A program made the position numbers and the translations under genes. From contig NZ_JBDZDN010000001.1 of assembly GCF_040049215.1 (NCBI RefSeq), positions 1,178,001-1,242,000 of the forward strand: a stretch of 64,000 bases of DNA, read 5' to 3'. Origin of the DNA: Mesorhizobium_K sp040049215 (GTDB taxonomy: Bacteria > Pseudomonadota > Alphaproteobacteria > Rhizobiales > Rhizobiaceae). Shown piece by piece: positions 8,742 to 20,950 of the stretch (position 1 is its first letter; the number at the start of each line of letters is the position of its first letter). The notes under the pieces were generated by a model. The model saw only the letters and a program-made list of their open reading frames with translations. It ran no database searches and was not told the DNA's origin.

Positions 8742-8886
8742 CATCGGCGGTTTTCGCCGAAGTCCGGAGTATGGCCCGTCCCCCGCCTAGACCGGACATT
8801 TGCGGCAGCCTCATCCCCCTCTCCGGGCTGCCGCGTATATAGTAGCGCCGCCGTGGTTGTCCCCTCCGCCACGGCGGCATTTTTTT
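8742..8886 (+). ncRNA. Candidate small regulatory RNA with C-rich loops, ended by an intrinsic terminator
   Basis: About 145 nt between polA and the lipid kinase gene. Four consecutive perfect stems are visible: 8744-8749/8755-8760 (6 bp), 8762-8767/8792-8797 (6 bp), 8802-8810/8826-8834 (9 bp) and 8847-8856/8869-8878 (10 bp, then 7 T). The loops of stems 2, 3 and 4 contain CGTCCCCCGCC, ATCCCCCTCTCC and TCCCCTCCG, which are complementary to Shine-Dalgarno sequences. Such exposed anti-SD loops are typical of trans-acting rhizobial sRNAs such as the AbcR/alpha-r15 class, which I recall lying beside polA in Sinorhizobium. Identity with that family is not established. No plausible protein is encoded here. 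Confidence 0.65.
8847..8886 (+). terminator. Rho-independent terminator
   Basis: GCCGCCGTGG (8847-8856) pairs perfectly with CCACGGCGGC (8869-8878) around a 12-nt loop and is followed by seven T (8880-8886). It lies upstream of the lipid kinase start (8933) and points in the same direction, so it must end a short separate transcript. Confidence 0.85.
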
Positions 8887-8932
8887 GCCTCAACGAGGCT
8901 GCACAGGGTGGGGCGACGAGGAGCGGACGTCT

Positions 8933-9856
8933 TTGAAGAGGGTCAAAAAGCGGGCATTGCTGCTCGTCAATCCCAAGGCCCGGCGCGGCGGGGAAGCCAT
9001 GGATGCAGTCGTGGGACGCCTGCACAAAGGCGGCCTCGATGTCACCATCGAGCCGTTCGACGCGCTTCCGGAGATTGCCCGCGACATCGTCAGGCTGCGC
9101 GAAATCGCGGATATCATCATTCTTTGCGGCGGCGACGGCACGATCGCGTCGGGTGCGATGGCCGTGGTGGAGTGCGGCCTGCCTCTCGGCATTATACCGC
9201 TCGGCACCGCCAACGACCTCGCCCGCACGCTGGGCATACCGATGGATCCGGCGCAGGCCGCCGATGTGATCCTTGCCGGCGAGACGCGCAGGATCGACCT
9301 CGGCACCGTCAACGGTCATGCCTTCTTCAACGTCGCGAGCATCGGGCTCAGCGCCGACCTGGCGCAGGGCCTGGATCCGAAGCTGAAGAAACGCTTCGGC
9401 AGGTTCGGCTACGCGCTCGCGGCGGCCAAGGTGCTGCTCAAGGCGCGGCCCTTTACCGCCAGCATCCGCGAAAAGGATCAGGTCACGCGGGTAAAGACCT
9501 TCCAGATCGCGGTCGGCAACGGCCGCCACTACGGCGGCGGCAACGTCGTCGAGGTGAGCGCCGAGATCGACGACGGTCATCTCGACCTCTACAGCCTGGA
9601 ATTCGGCACGGTCTGGAAACTCGCCGGCCTGCTGCGTTCGTTCCGCTCCGGCACGCACGGCGCGTGGGCCGAGGTGCGCACCGCGCGCGGCATCGAATTC
9701 GAGATCGAGACGCGAAAGCCGATGCCGGTGAACACCGACGGCGAAATCGTGACGTCGACGCCGGCAAAGTTCATCGTCCATCCGGAGGCTATCACCGTGC
9801 TTGCGCCGAGGGCGCTGCCGGCAAATCCGGCTTCCCGGGGCGGCGGGGCGGCCTGA
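8933..9856 (+). CDS. Diacylglycerol/lipid kinase family protein (YegS-like)
   Basis: 307 aa. I chose the TTG at 8933 because GAGGAG lies 9 nt upstream and the earlier TTG (8885) sits inside the terminator. The protein has the lipid-kinase N-terminal fold: LLLVNPKARRGG, then CGGDGTIASGAMAV (the GGDGT phosphate-binding motif) and GTANDLARTLGI. The C-terminal half has the VGNGRHYGGG motif of the same family. It phosphorylates a lipid such as diacylglycerol or a related amphiphile; the substrate cannot be read. A sphingosine-kinase-like function is an alternative within the same superfamily. The next gene begins 79 bp downstream on the same strand. Confidence 0.88.
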   Translation: MKRVKKRALLLVNPKARRGGEAMDAVVGRLHKGGLDVTIEPFDALPEIARDIVRLREIADIIILCGGDGTIASGAMAVVECGLPLGIIPLGTANDLARTLGIPMDPAQAADVILAGETRRIDLGTVNGHAFFNVASIGLSADLAQGLDPKLKKRFGRFGYALAAAKVLLKARPFTASIREKDQVTRVKTFQIAVGNGRHYGGGNVVEVSAEIDDGHLDLYSLEFGTVWKLAGLLRSFRSGTHGAWAEVRTARGIEFEIETRKPMPVNTDGEIVTSTPAKFIVHPEAITVLAPRALPANPASRGGGAA

Positions 9857-9935
9857 TTCCGCTGGGCGGCCCGGTTTCCTTCGCCGCGGCCTTGTTGTAG
9901 GAACCGGGCCAGTCGTCCAGAACCTCCGAGCTTTC

Positions 9936-11324
9936 ATGTCCGCGCTTTCCCCCGTCCTCGACCGTCTCGACAAGCATCTCGATGCAAGCCTGGGGCGCCT
10001 GTTCGCGCTGCTGAGTATCCCGTCGATCTCGACCGACCCGGCCTATGCGGCGGAATGCCGGAAGGCGGCCGAATGGCTGGTCGGGGATCTCAAGACGATC
10101 GGCTTCGACGCCAGCGTGCGCGACACGCCCGGCCATCCCATGGTGGTGGCGCATCATCCCGGCCCGCGCCCCGACAGCCCGCATGTGCTGTTCTACGGCC
10201 ATTACGACGTGCAGCCGGTCGACCCGGTCGAACTGTGGGAGACCGCACCCTTCCAGCCCGTGGTCAAGGAGATCGAGCCCGGCCGCAAGGTGATCACCGG
10301 CCGCGGTTCCTCCGACGACAAGGGCCAGCTCATGCTGTTCGTCGAGGCCTGCCGCGCCTTTAAGGCCGAGCACGGCCAACTGCCGTGCCGCGTCACCATC
10401 CTTTTCGAGGGCGAGGAAGAATCCGGTTCCCCGTCGCTGAAGCCGTTCCTCGATGCCAACAGGGAAGAACTCAAGGCGGATGTCGCGCTGGTTTGCGACA
10501 CCGACATGTTCGACCGCCAGACCCCGTCGATCTGCGCCTCGCTGCGCGGAATGGTGGGCGAGGAGATCACCATCAAGGCGGCTAGCCGCGACCTGCATTC
10601 GGGGATGTATGGCGGGCCTGCGGCCAATCCGATCCGCGTCCTGTCGAAAATACTGGCCGACGTCCACGACGAAGACGGCAAGGTCACCGTGCCGGGGTTC
10701 TACGATGGCGTGGAGGAAACGCCCTCGCAGATCCTGAAGGCGTGGGAGACGCTGGGCACCAACGCTGAAAACTTCCTCGGCCCGGTCGGCCTCTCGCATC
10801 CGGCCGGCGAAAAGGGTCGTTCCGTCCTCGAAATGACCTGGGCGAGGCCGACGGCGGAGTTCAACGGAATTTCCGGAGGTTACACCGGCAAGGGTTTCAA
10901 GACGGTCATTGCTGCGGAGGCCTCCGCGAAGGTATCGTTCCGCCTGGTCCACAAGCAGGATCCCGACAAGATCCGCGAGGCGTTCCGGCAATTTGTGCGC
11001 GACAGGCTTCCCGAAGACTGCAGCGTCGAATTCCATCCTCACGGCGGCTCGCCGGCGATCCAGCTTTCCTACGACTCGCCGTTCCTGGCCAAGGCGAAGA
11101 ACGCGCTGTCGCAGGAGTGGCCGAAACCGGCGGTGACGGTCGGCAGCGGCGGCTCGATCCCGGTCGTCGGCGATTTCCAGACGTATCTAGGCATGGAGTC
11201 GCTGCTGGTCGGTTTCGCGCTCGCCGACGACCGCATCCATTCGCCGAACGAGAAATACGACCTCAACTCCTTCCACAAGGGTCAGCGCTCCTGGGCGCGG
11301 ATCCTCGACGCCCTGTCGCGCTGA
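9936..11324 (+). CDS. M20-family dipeptidase/metallopeptidase
   Basis: 462 aa from ATG 9936 (MSALSPVLDRLDKHLD). M20 zinc-peptidase motifs are visible: VLFYGHYDVQPVDP (first metal His and Asp), GRGSSDDKGQLM (bridging Asp), FEGEEESGSPSL (catalytic Glu and metal Glu) and VCDTDMF, with HSPNEKYDL carrying the last His. The dimerisation domain lies in between (about 190-330). Members hydrolyse dipeptides or N-acyl amino acids in the cytoplasm. The nearest described type is the carnosinase/CNDP-like dipeptidase group (M20F-like). It lies between the lipid kinase and nrnC genes on one strand. Confidence 0.93.
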   Translation: MSALSPVLDRLDKHLDASLGRLFALLSIPSISTDPAYAAECRKAAEWLVGDLKTIGFDASVRDTPGHPMVVAHHPGPRPDSPHVLFYGHYDVQPVDPVELWETAPFQPVVKEIEPGRKVITGRGSSDDKGQLMLFVEACRAFKAEHGQLPCRVTILFEGEEESGSPSLKPFLDANREELKADVALVCDTDMFDRQTPSICASLRGMVGEEITIKAASRDLHSGMYGGPAANPIRVLSKILADVHDEDGKVTVPGFYDGVEETPSQILKAWETLGTNAENFLGPVGLSHPAGEKGRSVLEMTWARPTAEFNGISGGYTGKGFKTVIAAEASAKVSFRLVHKQDPDKIREAFRQFVRDRLPEDCSVEFHPHGGSPAIQLSYDSPFLAKAKNALSQEWPKPAVTVGSGGSIPVVGDFQTYLGMESLLVGFALADDRIHSPNEKYDLNSFHKGQRSWARILDALSR

Positions 11325-11343
11325 GCTTTCGGCCGAGGACACC

Positions 11344-11964
<621 letters not shown>

Positions 11965-11983
11965 GCTGTCGGCTGCCTGCCGC

Positions 11984-12100
11984 CTATTCCGGCTTGCGGC
12001 GTGGTGGCGTGCGCGCCGGCGGTTGCGCGGATTCGGTCGGCTGGCTGCTCCACCAACGATAGAGCGCGTAGCCGGCAAGGGCGATCAGAAGTCGTTTCAT
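11984..12100 (-). CDS. Small protein with an N-terminal membrane segment
   Basis: 38 aa: MKRLLIALAGYALYRWWSSQ followed by a Pro/Arg-rich tail ending in KPE. The GAGG before the ATG at 12100 is well placed. It converges on nrnC with 19 bp between the stops. I know of similar short rhizobial proteins but no function. It is too short to be sure it is translated. Confidence 0.5.
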   Translation of the reverse strand: MKRLLIALAGYALYRWWSSQPTESAQPPARTPPRRKPE

Positions 12101-12208
12101 CGGCATACCTCGATACGGTCGGGTTTCCCAACCAATCCGCAAGGCACCCAAACGGTTCCCTTTGGCATTTCACCGCAGACCGCTAAAGTGAGGCAGAGGA
12201 GACCCGGC

Positions 12209-12454
12209 ATGGCACAGAAACCCATCGACACCGCCCCGAAGGACGGGCGCAAGGTCACGGTTTTGTGGACCGACCGCGACGGGCAGGAGAATGAAACCAT
12301 CGCGCAGTACCGCTCGCTCGACCGGCTGAGGCTCGCGGGCGGCGACTGGGACGAGGGCGACGCCGGCTGGTGGGCCTATGTCGACAGCGACACGCAGAAA
12401 CGCATCGAGCCGCATAGCTGGAAACCTGCATCCGCAGGCGACGAAGAAGAGTGA
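12209..12454 (+). CDS. Small hypothetical protein
   Basis: 81 aa from ATG 12209 with GAGGAG 8 nt upstream. It begins AQKPIDTAPKDGRKVTVLW, a pattern (IDTAPKDG then a beta strand and Trp) shared with DUF551-like and many phage or rhizobial small proteins. The rest is acidic and Trp-rich (GDWDEGDAGWWAYVD). Cytosolic; function unknown. It may stand alone: its neighbours are a convergent-side small gene and the GlsB-type membrane protein. Confidence 0.7.
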   Translation: MAQKPIDTAPKDGRKVTVLWTDRDGQENETIAQYRSLDRLRLAGGDWDEGDAGWWAYVDSDTQKRIEPHSWKPASAGDEEE

Positions 12455-12587
12455 CTTGAAGGCCGAATGGGCCGCAGAATGCGGCTCTCGCCGGGATTCC
12501 ATTTATCCACTATCATGAACGCGATGTGCGACTGATTCGTGCCTTCCGCCGTTTCGGGTTCGTGCTTCACATCGGAGGGGAATCGCC

Positions 12588-12842
12588 ATGGGAATTGAAA
12601 GTCTTCTCGTCTTCCTCATCGTGGGCGCGATCGCCGGCTGGCTCGCCGGCCTGCTCGTCAAGGGCTACGGCTTCGGCCTGCTCGGCAACATCGTGGTCGG
12701 CGTCGTCGGTGCTTTAATCGCCGGCTGGCTGTTTCCGACGCTCGGCATCTCGCTCGGAAGCGGCATCGCCGCCGCGATCATCCATGCCGTCATCGGCGCT
12801 GTGATCCTGCTGGTGCTGATCCGGCTCATCAAGCGCGCCTGA
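12588..12842 (+). CDS. GlsB/YeaQ/YmgE family stress-response membrane protein
   Basis: 84 aa, almost entirely hydrophobic, with Gly-rich helices typical of the transglycosylase-associated (GlsB/YeaQ/YmgE) family: LIVGAIAGWLAGLLVKG, then GNIVVGVVGALIAGWLF and AVIGAVILLVLIRLIKR. Three membrane helices are predicted. GGAGGGG lies 7 nt before the ATG. Family members are commonly induced by general stress, but I see no EcfG-type GGAAC-N-GTT promoter in the 130 bp upstream. A second short membrane protein follows 38 nt downstream. Confidence 0.9.
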   Translation: MGIESLLVFLIVGAIAGWLAGLLVKGYGFGLLGNIVVGVVGALIAGWLFPTLGISLGSGIAAAIIHAVIGAVILLVLIRLIKRA

Positions 12843-12880
12843 CGAGCGACGGCAGACGCGAACAAGACAGGGCAGCGCCG

Positions 12881-13027
12881 ATGAAACAGAACCAGCTCTA
12901 TCTGGTCATCGGCGCGCTTATCGTCGCGGTTATCGCGCTCGGCATCTACGTCTATCGCGAGGAATCGAAGCCGGCCGGCATCGAACTCAAGATCGACGAA
13001 TCCGGCATCTCCATCCAGGAAAACTGA
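12881..13027 (+). CDS. Small single-helix membrane protein
   Basis: 48 aa: a short polar N-terminus (MKQNQL), one hydrophobic helix (YLVIGALIVAVIALGIYVY), and a polar tail containing PAGIELKIDESGISIQEN. Similar short rhizobial proteins with a GIEI/GISI tail are familiar to me, but no function is known. It follows the GlsB-type gene by 38 nt on the same strand and may share its mRNA. Confidence 0.65.
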   Translation: MKQNQLYLVIGALIVAVIALGIYVYREESKPAGIELKIDESGISIQEN

Positions 13028-13153
13028 TTTTCTGATGTCCGCATGCCGTTCCGGAGCCTGTCGGCGTTGGAGACGGCGGCGCTTAACCCCACCTTAAATC
13101 GCCGCATTTAGCTTCCAACCCGAGCCGTCTTCGGGATTGGACCAGCGCATTTC

Positions 13154-15358
13154 ATGGCGAAACGAAACGACCGGCGCATCGAGCCGACATTCGACGGGCC
13201 GGCAAAGGGCAAGGCTGCGCGCGGCCTGTCCGTCAGCGAGGACGACCGCGTCGTGCCCAGCCGGCGCGCCAAGCCGGCACCCAAGAAGAAGGCCGCCGCA
13301 CCCCGCGGCCGCAATCGCTCAGCCAAACGTGGCGGCTTGATCGGCGGCATCGGAAGGCTTGCCTATTGGGCCTTCGTGCTGATGATCTGGTGCGGCATCG
13401 CCGGCGCCGGCATTGTCGTCTATTACGGCGCCAAGATGCCTGCGGCGACGACATGGTCGATCCCCGACCGCTCGCCCAACATCAAGATCGTCTCCGCCGA
13501 CGGCCGGCTGCTCGCCAACCGCGGCATGACCGGCGGCGAGGCCGTCGGGCTGCACGAGATGTCGCCCTATATCCCGCAGGCGGTGATGGCGATCGAGGAC
13601 CGCCGCTTCTATTCGCATTTCGGCATCGACCCGATCGGGCTGGCGCGCGCGATGGCGACGAATGTGATGCATGGCCGCTTCACCCAGGGCGGCTCGACGC
13701 TGACACAGCAGCTGGCGAAGAACCTGTTCCTGAAGCCGGACCGGACCGTTGAGCGCAAAGTGCAGGAAGTGCTGCTCGCGCTGTGGCTGGAGCAGAAGCA
13801 CACCAAGGAACAGATCCTCGAAATGTACCTCAACCGGGTCTATTTCGGCTCGGGCGCCTATGGCGTCGAGGCGGCGTCGCGGCGCTATTTTGGCAAGAGC
13901 GCGCGTGACGTATCGCTTTCCGAGGCTGCCTTGCTGGCGGGACTTCTGAAAGCGCCGTCCAGGCTTTCGCCGGCACGCGACCCGAAGGCGGCGGAGGAGC
14001 GCGCGCAACTGGTGCTCGCGGCGATGCGCGACGAGAAGATGATTGGCGACAAGGAGCTGACCACGGCGATGAGTGCGCCGGCGACGCGCGCCGCCGCTTA
14101 CTGGACCGGCTCTGAGAACTACGTCGCCGACCGCATCATGGAAGAGCTGCCCGGCCTGATTGGCGAGGTCCGCAGCGACATCATTGTCGACACGACGGTC
14201 GACCTGACGCTGCAGGAGCTGGCGGAGAAATCGATCCGGCGGCTGGTCGACGAAAACGGCGAGAAGCTCAGCGTCACCCAGGGCGCGCTGGTGTCGATCG
14301 ACAATTCGGGCGCGGTGCGCGCCATGGTCGGCGGCCACGATTATGCCAACAGCCAGTTCGACCGTGCCTCGGAAGCGCGCCGCCAGCCCGGATCGGCCTT
14401 CAAGCCGTTCGTCTACATGGCCGCGCTGGAGCAGGGCCGCACGCCCGACAGCGTGCGCAACGACGCGCCGATCAAGATCGGCAAATGGACCCCGGAGAAT
14501 TACAACGGCAAGTATTTCGGCAAGGTGACGCTGGCGACAGCGCTGGCGAAATCGCTGAACTCTGTGGCGGCGCAGCTGACCATGGAGGTCGGCCCCGAAT
14601 CGGTAGTCGAGGCGGCGCACCGCATGGGCATCGAGAGCGACCTGCAGGCTAACACGTCGATCGCGCTCGGCACGTCGGAGGTGACGCCGCTGGAATTGAC
14701 GGCAGCCTATGTCCCCTTCGCCAATGGCGGCTACCGGCCCGACATCCATTTCGTCAAACGCATCACGACGACCGAGGGCGAGGTGCTTTACGAAAACACC
14801 GGCGGCGGCAATCCTCGCGTCGTGCGCTCGGAAATCGTCGGCATGATGAATTCCATGATGACCGGCACCGTCGAGACAGGCACCGCCCGGAAGGCCGCCT
14901 TCGCGTGGCCGTCGGCCGGCAAGACCGGCACCAGCCAGAACTCGCGCGACGCCTGGTTCATCGGCTACACGGCAAACCTCACCACGGGCGTCTGGTTCGG
15001 CAACGACGACGGCGCGCCAATGAAGAAGGTAACCGGCGGCGCGCTGCCGGCGCTGGCATGGCACGAGTTCATGGTGGCGGCGCATGAAGGCGTTCCGGTT
15101 GCGCCGTTGCCCGGCACCTGGCGCTCCGGCGACGGAACCGCGGTGTCGTCCCATCCGAGCGTTCCGGCCGGCGAGCAGCCGTCCGAACCCGCGCCCCGGC
15201 GGCAGGCCGAAAGCCAGCGGACGGAAAGCGCGGACTACGGCCGGCCGCAGGAAGAGACGCCGACCTCGTCGATTCGCCGCATCGTGCCGCCGGGCGATGT
15301 CGGCGTGCCGGCGCCGCGGCGCACGAATTCGATCCTCGACATATTGACCGGCGGCTGA
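13154..15358 (+). CDS. Class A penicillin-binding protein (PBP1-type glycosyltransferase/transpeptidase)
   Basis: 734 aa. After a basic cytoplasmic N-terminus (residues 1-65) and one membrane helix (AYWAFVLMIWCGIAGAGIVV), the GT51 glycosyltransferase follows with AIEDRRFYSHFGIDP, GGSTLTQQLAKN and EMYLNRVYFG. The transpeptidase domain has SxxK in QPGSAFKPF, SLN in AKSLNSVAA, and KTGTS. It polymerises and cross-links peptidoglycan. The C-terminal 70 aa are Pro/Arg-rich and probably disordered. Length fits the shorter PBP1 type rather than PBP1a with its large insert. It converges on the antiporter gene. Confidence 0.96.
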   Translation: MAKRNDRRIEPTFDGPAKGKAARGLSVSEDDRVVPSRRAKPAPKKKAAAPRGRNRSAKRGGLIGGIGRLAYWAFVLMIWCGIAGAGIVVYYGAKMPAATTWSIPDRSPNIKIVSADGRLLANRGMTGGEAVGLHEMSPYIPQAVMAIEDRRFYSHFGIDPIGLARAMATNVMHGRFTQGGSTLTQQLAKNLFLKPDRTVERKVQEVLLALWLEQKHTKEQILEMYLNRVYFGSGAYGVEAASRRYFGKSARDVSLSEAALLAGLLKAPSRLSPARDPKAAEERAQLVLAAMRDEKMIGDKELTTAMSAPATRAAAYWTGSENYVADRIMEELPGLIGEVRSDIIVDTTVDLTLQELAEKSIRRLVDENGEKLSVTQGALVSIDNSGAVRAMVGGHDYANSQFDRASEARRQPGSAFKPFVYMAALEQGRTPDSVRNDAPIKIGKWTPENYNGKYFGKVTLATALAKSLNSVAAQLTMEVGPESVVEAAHRMGIESDLQANTSIALGTSEVTPLELTAAYVPFANGGYRPDIHFVKRITTTEGEVLYENTGGGNPRVVRSEIVGMMNSMMTGTVETGTARKAAFAWPSAGKTGTSQNSRDAWFIGYTANLTTGVWFGNDDGAPMKKVTGGALPALAWHEFMVAAHEGVPVAPLPGTWRSGDGTAVSSHPSVPAGEQPSEPAPRRQAESQRTESADYGRPQEETPTSSIRRIVPPGDVGVPAPRRTNSILDILTGG

Positions 15359-15374
15359 GGCGTCGGGCCTCCAC

Positions 15375-17213
15375 TCAGGAAGCCTGAGGCCCGGACGGTT
15401 TAGGCGCTGCCGGCGCATCTCCGGGCAATATCGGATCGGGCGCGCCGCGCAGCACTTCCTCGACGATGCCGCGGGCGATCTCGCGCTCGCCCATGATCAC
15501 GGTGTTTGCGCCGAGCCCGGTCAGATGTTCGACCTCGGCATCGGAATGGGCGCGCGCGATGATCTCGATGCCAGGATTGGCCGCGCGGGCCCTGAGCACG
15601 ATCTGTCCGGCCTCGAAGGCGTTGGGTATGGCGAGGATCAGCCTGCGCGCCCCGGCCGCGTTCGCGGCGGCGAAGACGCCGGCGTTGGCGGCATTGCCGG
15701 TGACCGTCTCGATGTCTTCGGCACGAAGGCGTGCAACCGTCTTGTCGGCATCCTCGATCACCAGGAAAGGCATGTTGCGCGCCTTTAGCGATTGACCGAC
15801 GAGGCTGCCGACGCGGCCGTAGCCGATAAGGATCGTGTGGTCGGTGAGCGCGGTCGACGGTGGCGGGCCGTCTTCTGTACGAGCGCTGTCCGTCGCCGGG
15901 GCGAGCGAGGCAACCGCGCCGGCCTCCGTCGCCGGGCCGAGCGGCGCCCTGGTTTCGGAAGGCTGTGCCAAAGGCGCAGCGGCGCGTTTTTCCAACCACG
16001 GCTTCAGCCGGTCGATGCCGGCAAAGACCAGCGGGTTGAGCACGATGGACAGGATCGCGCCGGCAAGGATCAGGTCGCGTCCTTCCTCGGGCAGCAGGTT
16101 CAGGCCGACGCCGAGTTCGGCCAGGATGAAGGAGAACTCGCCGATCTGCGCGAGGCTTGCCGAGATCGTCAGCGCCGTGCCGATCGGATGGCGGAACGCC
16201 ACGACGATCAGGAAGGCAGCGACCGACTTGCCGACGATGATGATGAAGACCGTGGCGAGGATCGGCCATGGCTGTTCGAGCAGGCTCATCGGATCGAACA
16301 GCATGCCCACCGAGACGAAGAAGAGCACCGAAAAGGCATCGCGCAGCGGCAGCGATTCCTCGGCCGCGCGGTGGCTGAGCTCGGACTCGCTCATGATCAT
16401 GCCTGCGAAGAACGCGCCGAGCGCCAGCGATACGCCGAACAGATGCGAAGCGCCGAAGGCGACGCCGAGCGCGATGGCGAGCACCGACAGGCGGAACAGC
16501 TCGCGCGAGCCGGTATGCGCGACGTAGTGCAGGATCCAGGGGATGACGCGGCGGCCGACCACAAGCATCAGCGCGACGAAGGCAGCGACCTTTGCCAATG
16601 TGACGCCGACCACCCCCCAGACGCCAAAGTTGGCGGGCAACGCGAAGACCTCGACGCCCGCGGCCGGAACGTCGCCATTTGTTCCGCCAAGCACGCCCGC
16701 CAGCGCCGGCAGCAGGACCAGCGCCAGCACCATCGCCAGATCCTCGACGATCAGCCAGCCGACCGCGATGCGGCCGCGTTCGGTCTCGATCAGCCGGCGC
16801 TCCTGCAATGCGCGCAGCAGCACGACGGTAGAGGCGACGGAAAGCGCCAGGCCGAAAACCAGACCTGCGCCGATGCTCCAGCCGAGCGCCCAGGCAAGGC
16901 CGGCGCCGAGCACGGTGGCGAAGGCTATCTGCACGATCGCGCCTGGCACGGCGATGGCGCGTACCGACAACAAATCCTTGAGCGAGAAATGCAGTCCGAC
17001 GCCGAACATCAGAAGGATGACGCCGATCTCGGCGAGTTCCAGTGCCAGCGATTGGTCCGCCACGAAGCCCGGCGTGTTCGGACCGACGAGCACGCCGGCG
17101 ACGAGGTAACCGACCAGCGGAGGAATGCGGAAACGGTTGGCAAGGGCGCCGAAGATGAAAGCCAGCCCCAGGCCGGCGACAATCGTTGCTATAAGCGGCG
17201 TCTCATGCGGCAT
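15375..17213 (-). CDS. ybaL: CPA2-family monovalent cation:proton antiporter with TrkA-N domain (YbaL/KefB-like)
   Basis: 612 aa. About twelve hydrophobic segments occupy residues 5-390, starting IATIVAGLGLAFIFGALANRF and including the CPA2 signature GVLVGPNTPGF and FGVGLHFS. A cytoplasmic TrkA-N (Rossmann) domain follows, with HTILIGYGRVGSLVGQSL, which binds nucleotides and gates the channel. There is no TrkA-C domain. It exports K+ or Na+ in exchange for protons. The linker (about 390-450) is low-complexity. Kef, YbaL and Na+/H+ antiporter labels are all used for this family; the ion is not certain. Confidence 0.93.
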   Translation of the reverse strand: MPHETPLIATIVAGLGLAFIFGALANRFRIPPLVGYLVAGVLVGPNTPGFVADQSLALELAEIGVILLMFGVGLHFSLKDLLSVRAIAVPGAIVQIAFATVLGAGLAWALGWSIGAGLVFGLALSVASTVVLLRALQERRLIETERGRIAVGWLIVEDLAMVLALVLLPALAGVLGGTNGDVPAAGVEVFALPANFGVWGVVGVTLAKVAAFVALMLVVGRRVIPWILHYVAHTGSRELFRLSVLAIALGVAFGASHLFGVSLALGAFFAGMIMSESELSHRAAEESLPLRDAFSVLFFVSVGMLFDPMSLLEQPWPILATVFIIIVGKSVAAFLIVVAFRHPIGTALTISASLAQIGEFSFILAELGVGLNLLPEEGRDLILAGAILSIVLNPLVFAGIDRLKPWLEKRAAAPLAQPSETRAPLGPATEAGAVASLAPATDSARTEDGPPPSTALTDHTILIGYGRVGSLVGQSLKARNMPFLVIEDADKTVARLRAEDIETVTGNAANAGVFAAANAAGARRLILAIPNAFEAGQIVLRARAANPGIEIIARAHSDAEVEHLTGLGANTVIMGEREIARGIVEEVLRGAPDPILPGDAPAAPKPSGPQAS

Positions 17214-17466
17214 CGTTTGGTGGCGGCCTTTCGCGGCAAGACGGGATCTGGTGGATGCTGCCGAAAGGCCGCATGCGCACTATGATTGACGGGCGCGCCC
17301 CAGCGCAACCCAAATGGGCGCGAAACACGTGCAGGAATAAATTTCTCCGCTTGGAGGGCTTCGCGCAAAAGCGATTGCGCGGCTGTTTGGGGCAAGCGAC
17401 TGCGTTTCTTTAGAATTCAGCCGCTTGCCGGTAGAACGACCGACTACCATACCGGAACTGGATTTC

Positions 17467-18908
<1,442 letters not shown>

Positions 18909-18912
<4 letters not shown>

Positions 18913-19217
18913 AGGTACTCACGGCAAACCGGCTGACCGACGGCGAGGCCGTGTGGTTCGCGAAAGATGGTTCCTGGGCCGAAGAGATCGGTCTTTCGGA
19001 GGTCGTCGGCGACAAGGAAGGCGAAGCCAGACTGGAAGCGATCGGCAAGGCGGCCCTCGACAACAACGAAGTCGTCGACGTCAATCTGATCGATGTCGAA
19101 CTGGTTGACGGCGGGATCGTGCCGCAGCGCCTGCGCGAACGCATCCGCGCAGCGGGTCCGACCAATCGTGTCGATCTCGGCAAGCAGGCCCGTCAGGGAG
19201 AAACCCGGGCGGCATAG
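18909..19217 (+). CDS. DUF2849 protein, sulfite reduction operon
   Basis: 102 aa: MKVLTANRLTDGEAVWF is the characteristic N-terminus of DUF2849. It overlaps cysG by 4 nt (ATGA) and precedes cysI by 62 nt. The fixed position between cysG and cysI in alphaproteobacteria suggests a helper of sulfite reductase, perhaps in electron supply or siroheme insertion. No biochemical function is known to me. The protein is soluble and acidic in the middle. Confidence 0.9.
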
Positions 19218-19279
19218 AGCCTGAAAAGATCATGCTCAAACAGGAAGACAAGCGGGCGGACGCGCCCTGAAAGACGAAA

Positions 19280-20924
<1,645 letters not shown>

Positions 20925-20950
<26 letters not shown>

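Noticed and set aside
8742..8886. Firm naming of the RNA as AbcR1 or AbcR2
   Set aside because: Position beside polA and C-rich loops fit, but the typical CUCCCA motif is not seen and no alignment could be made.
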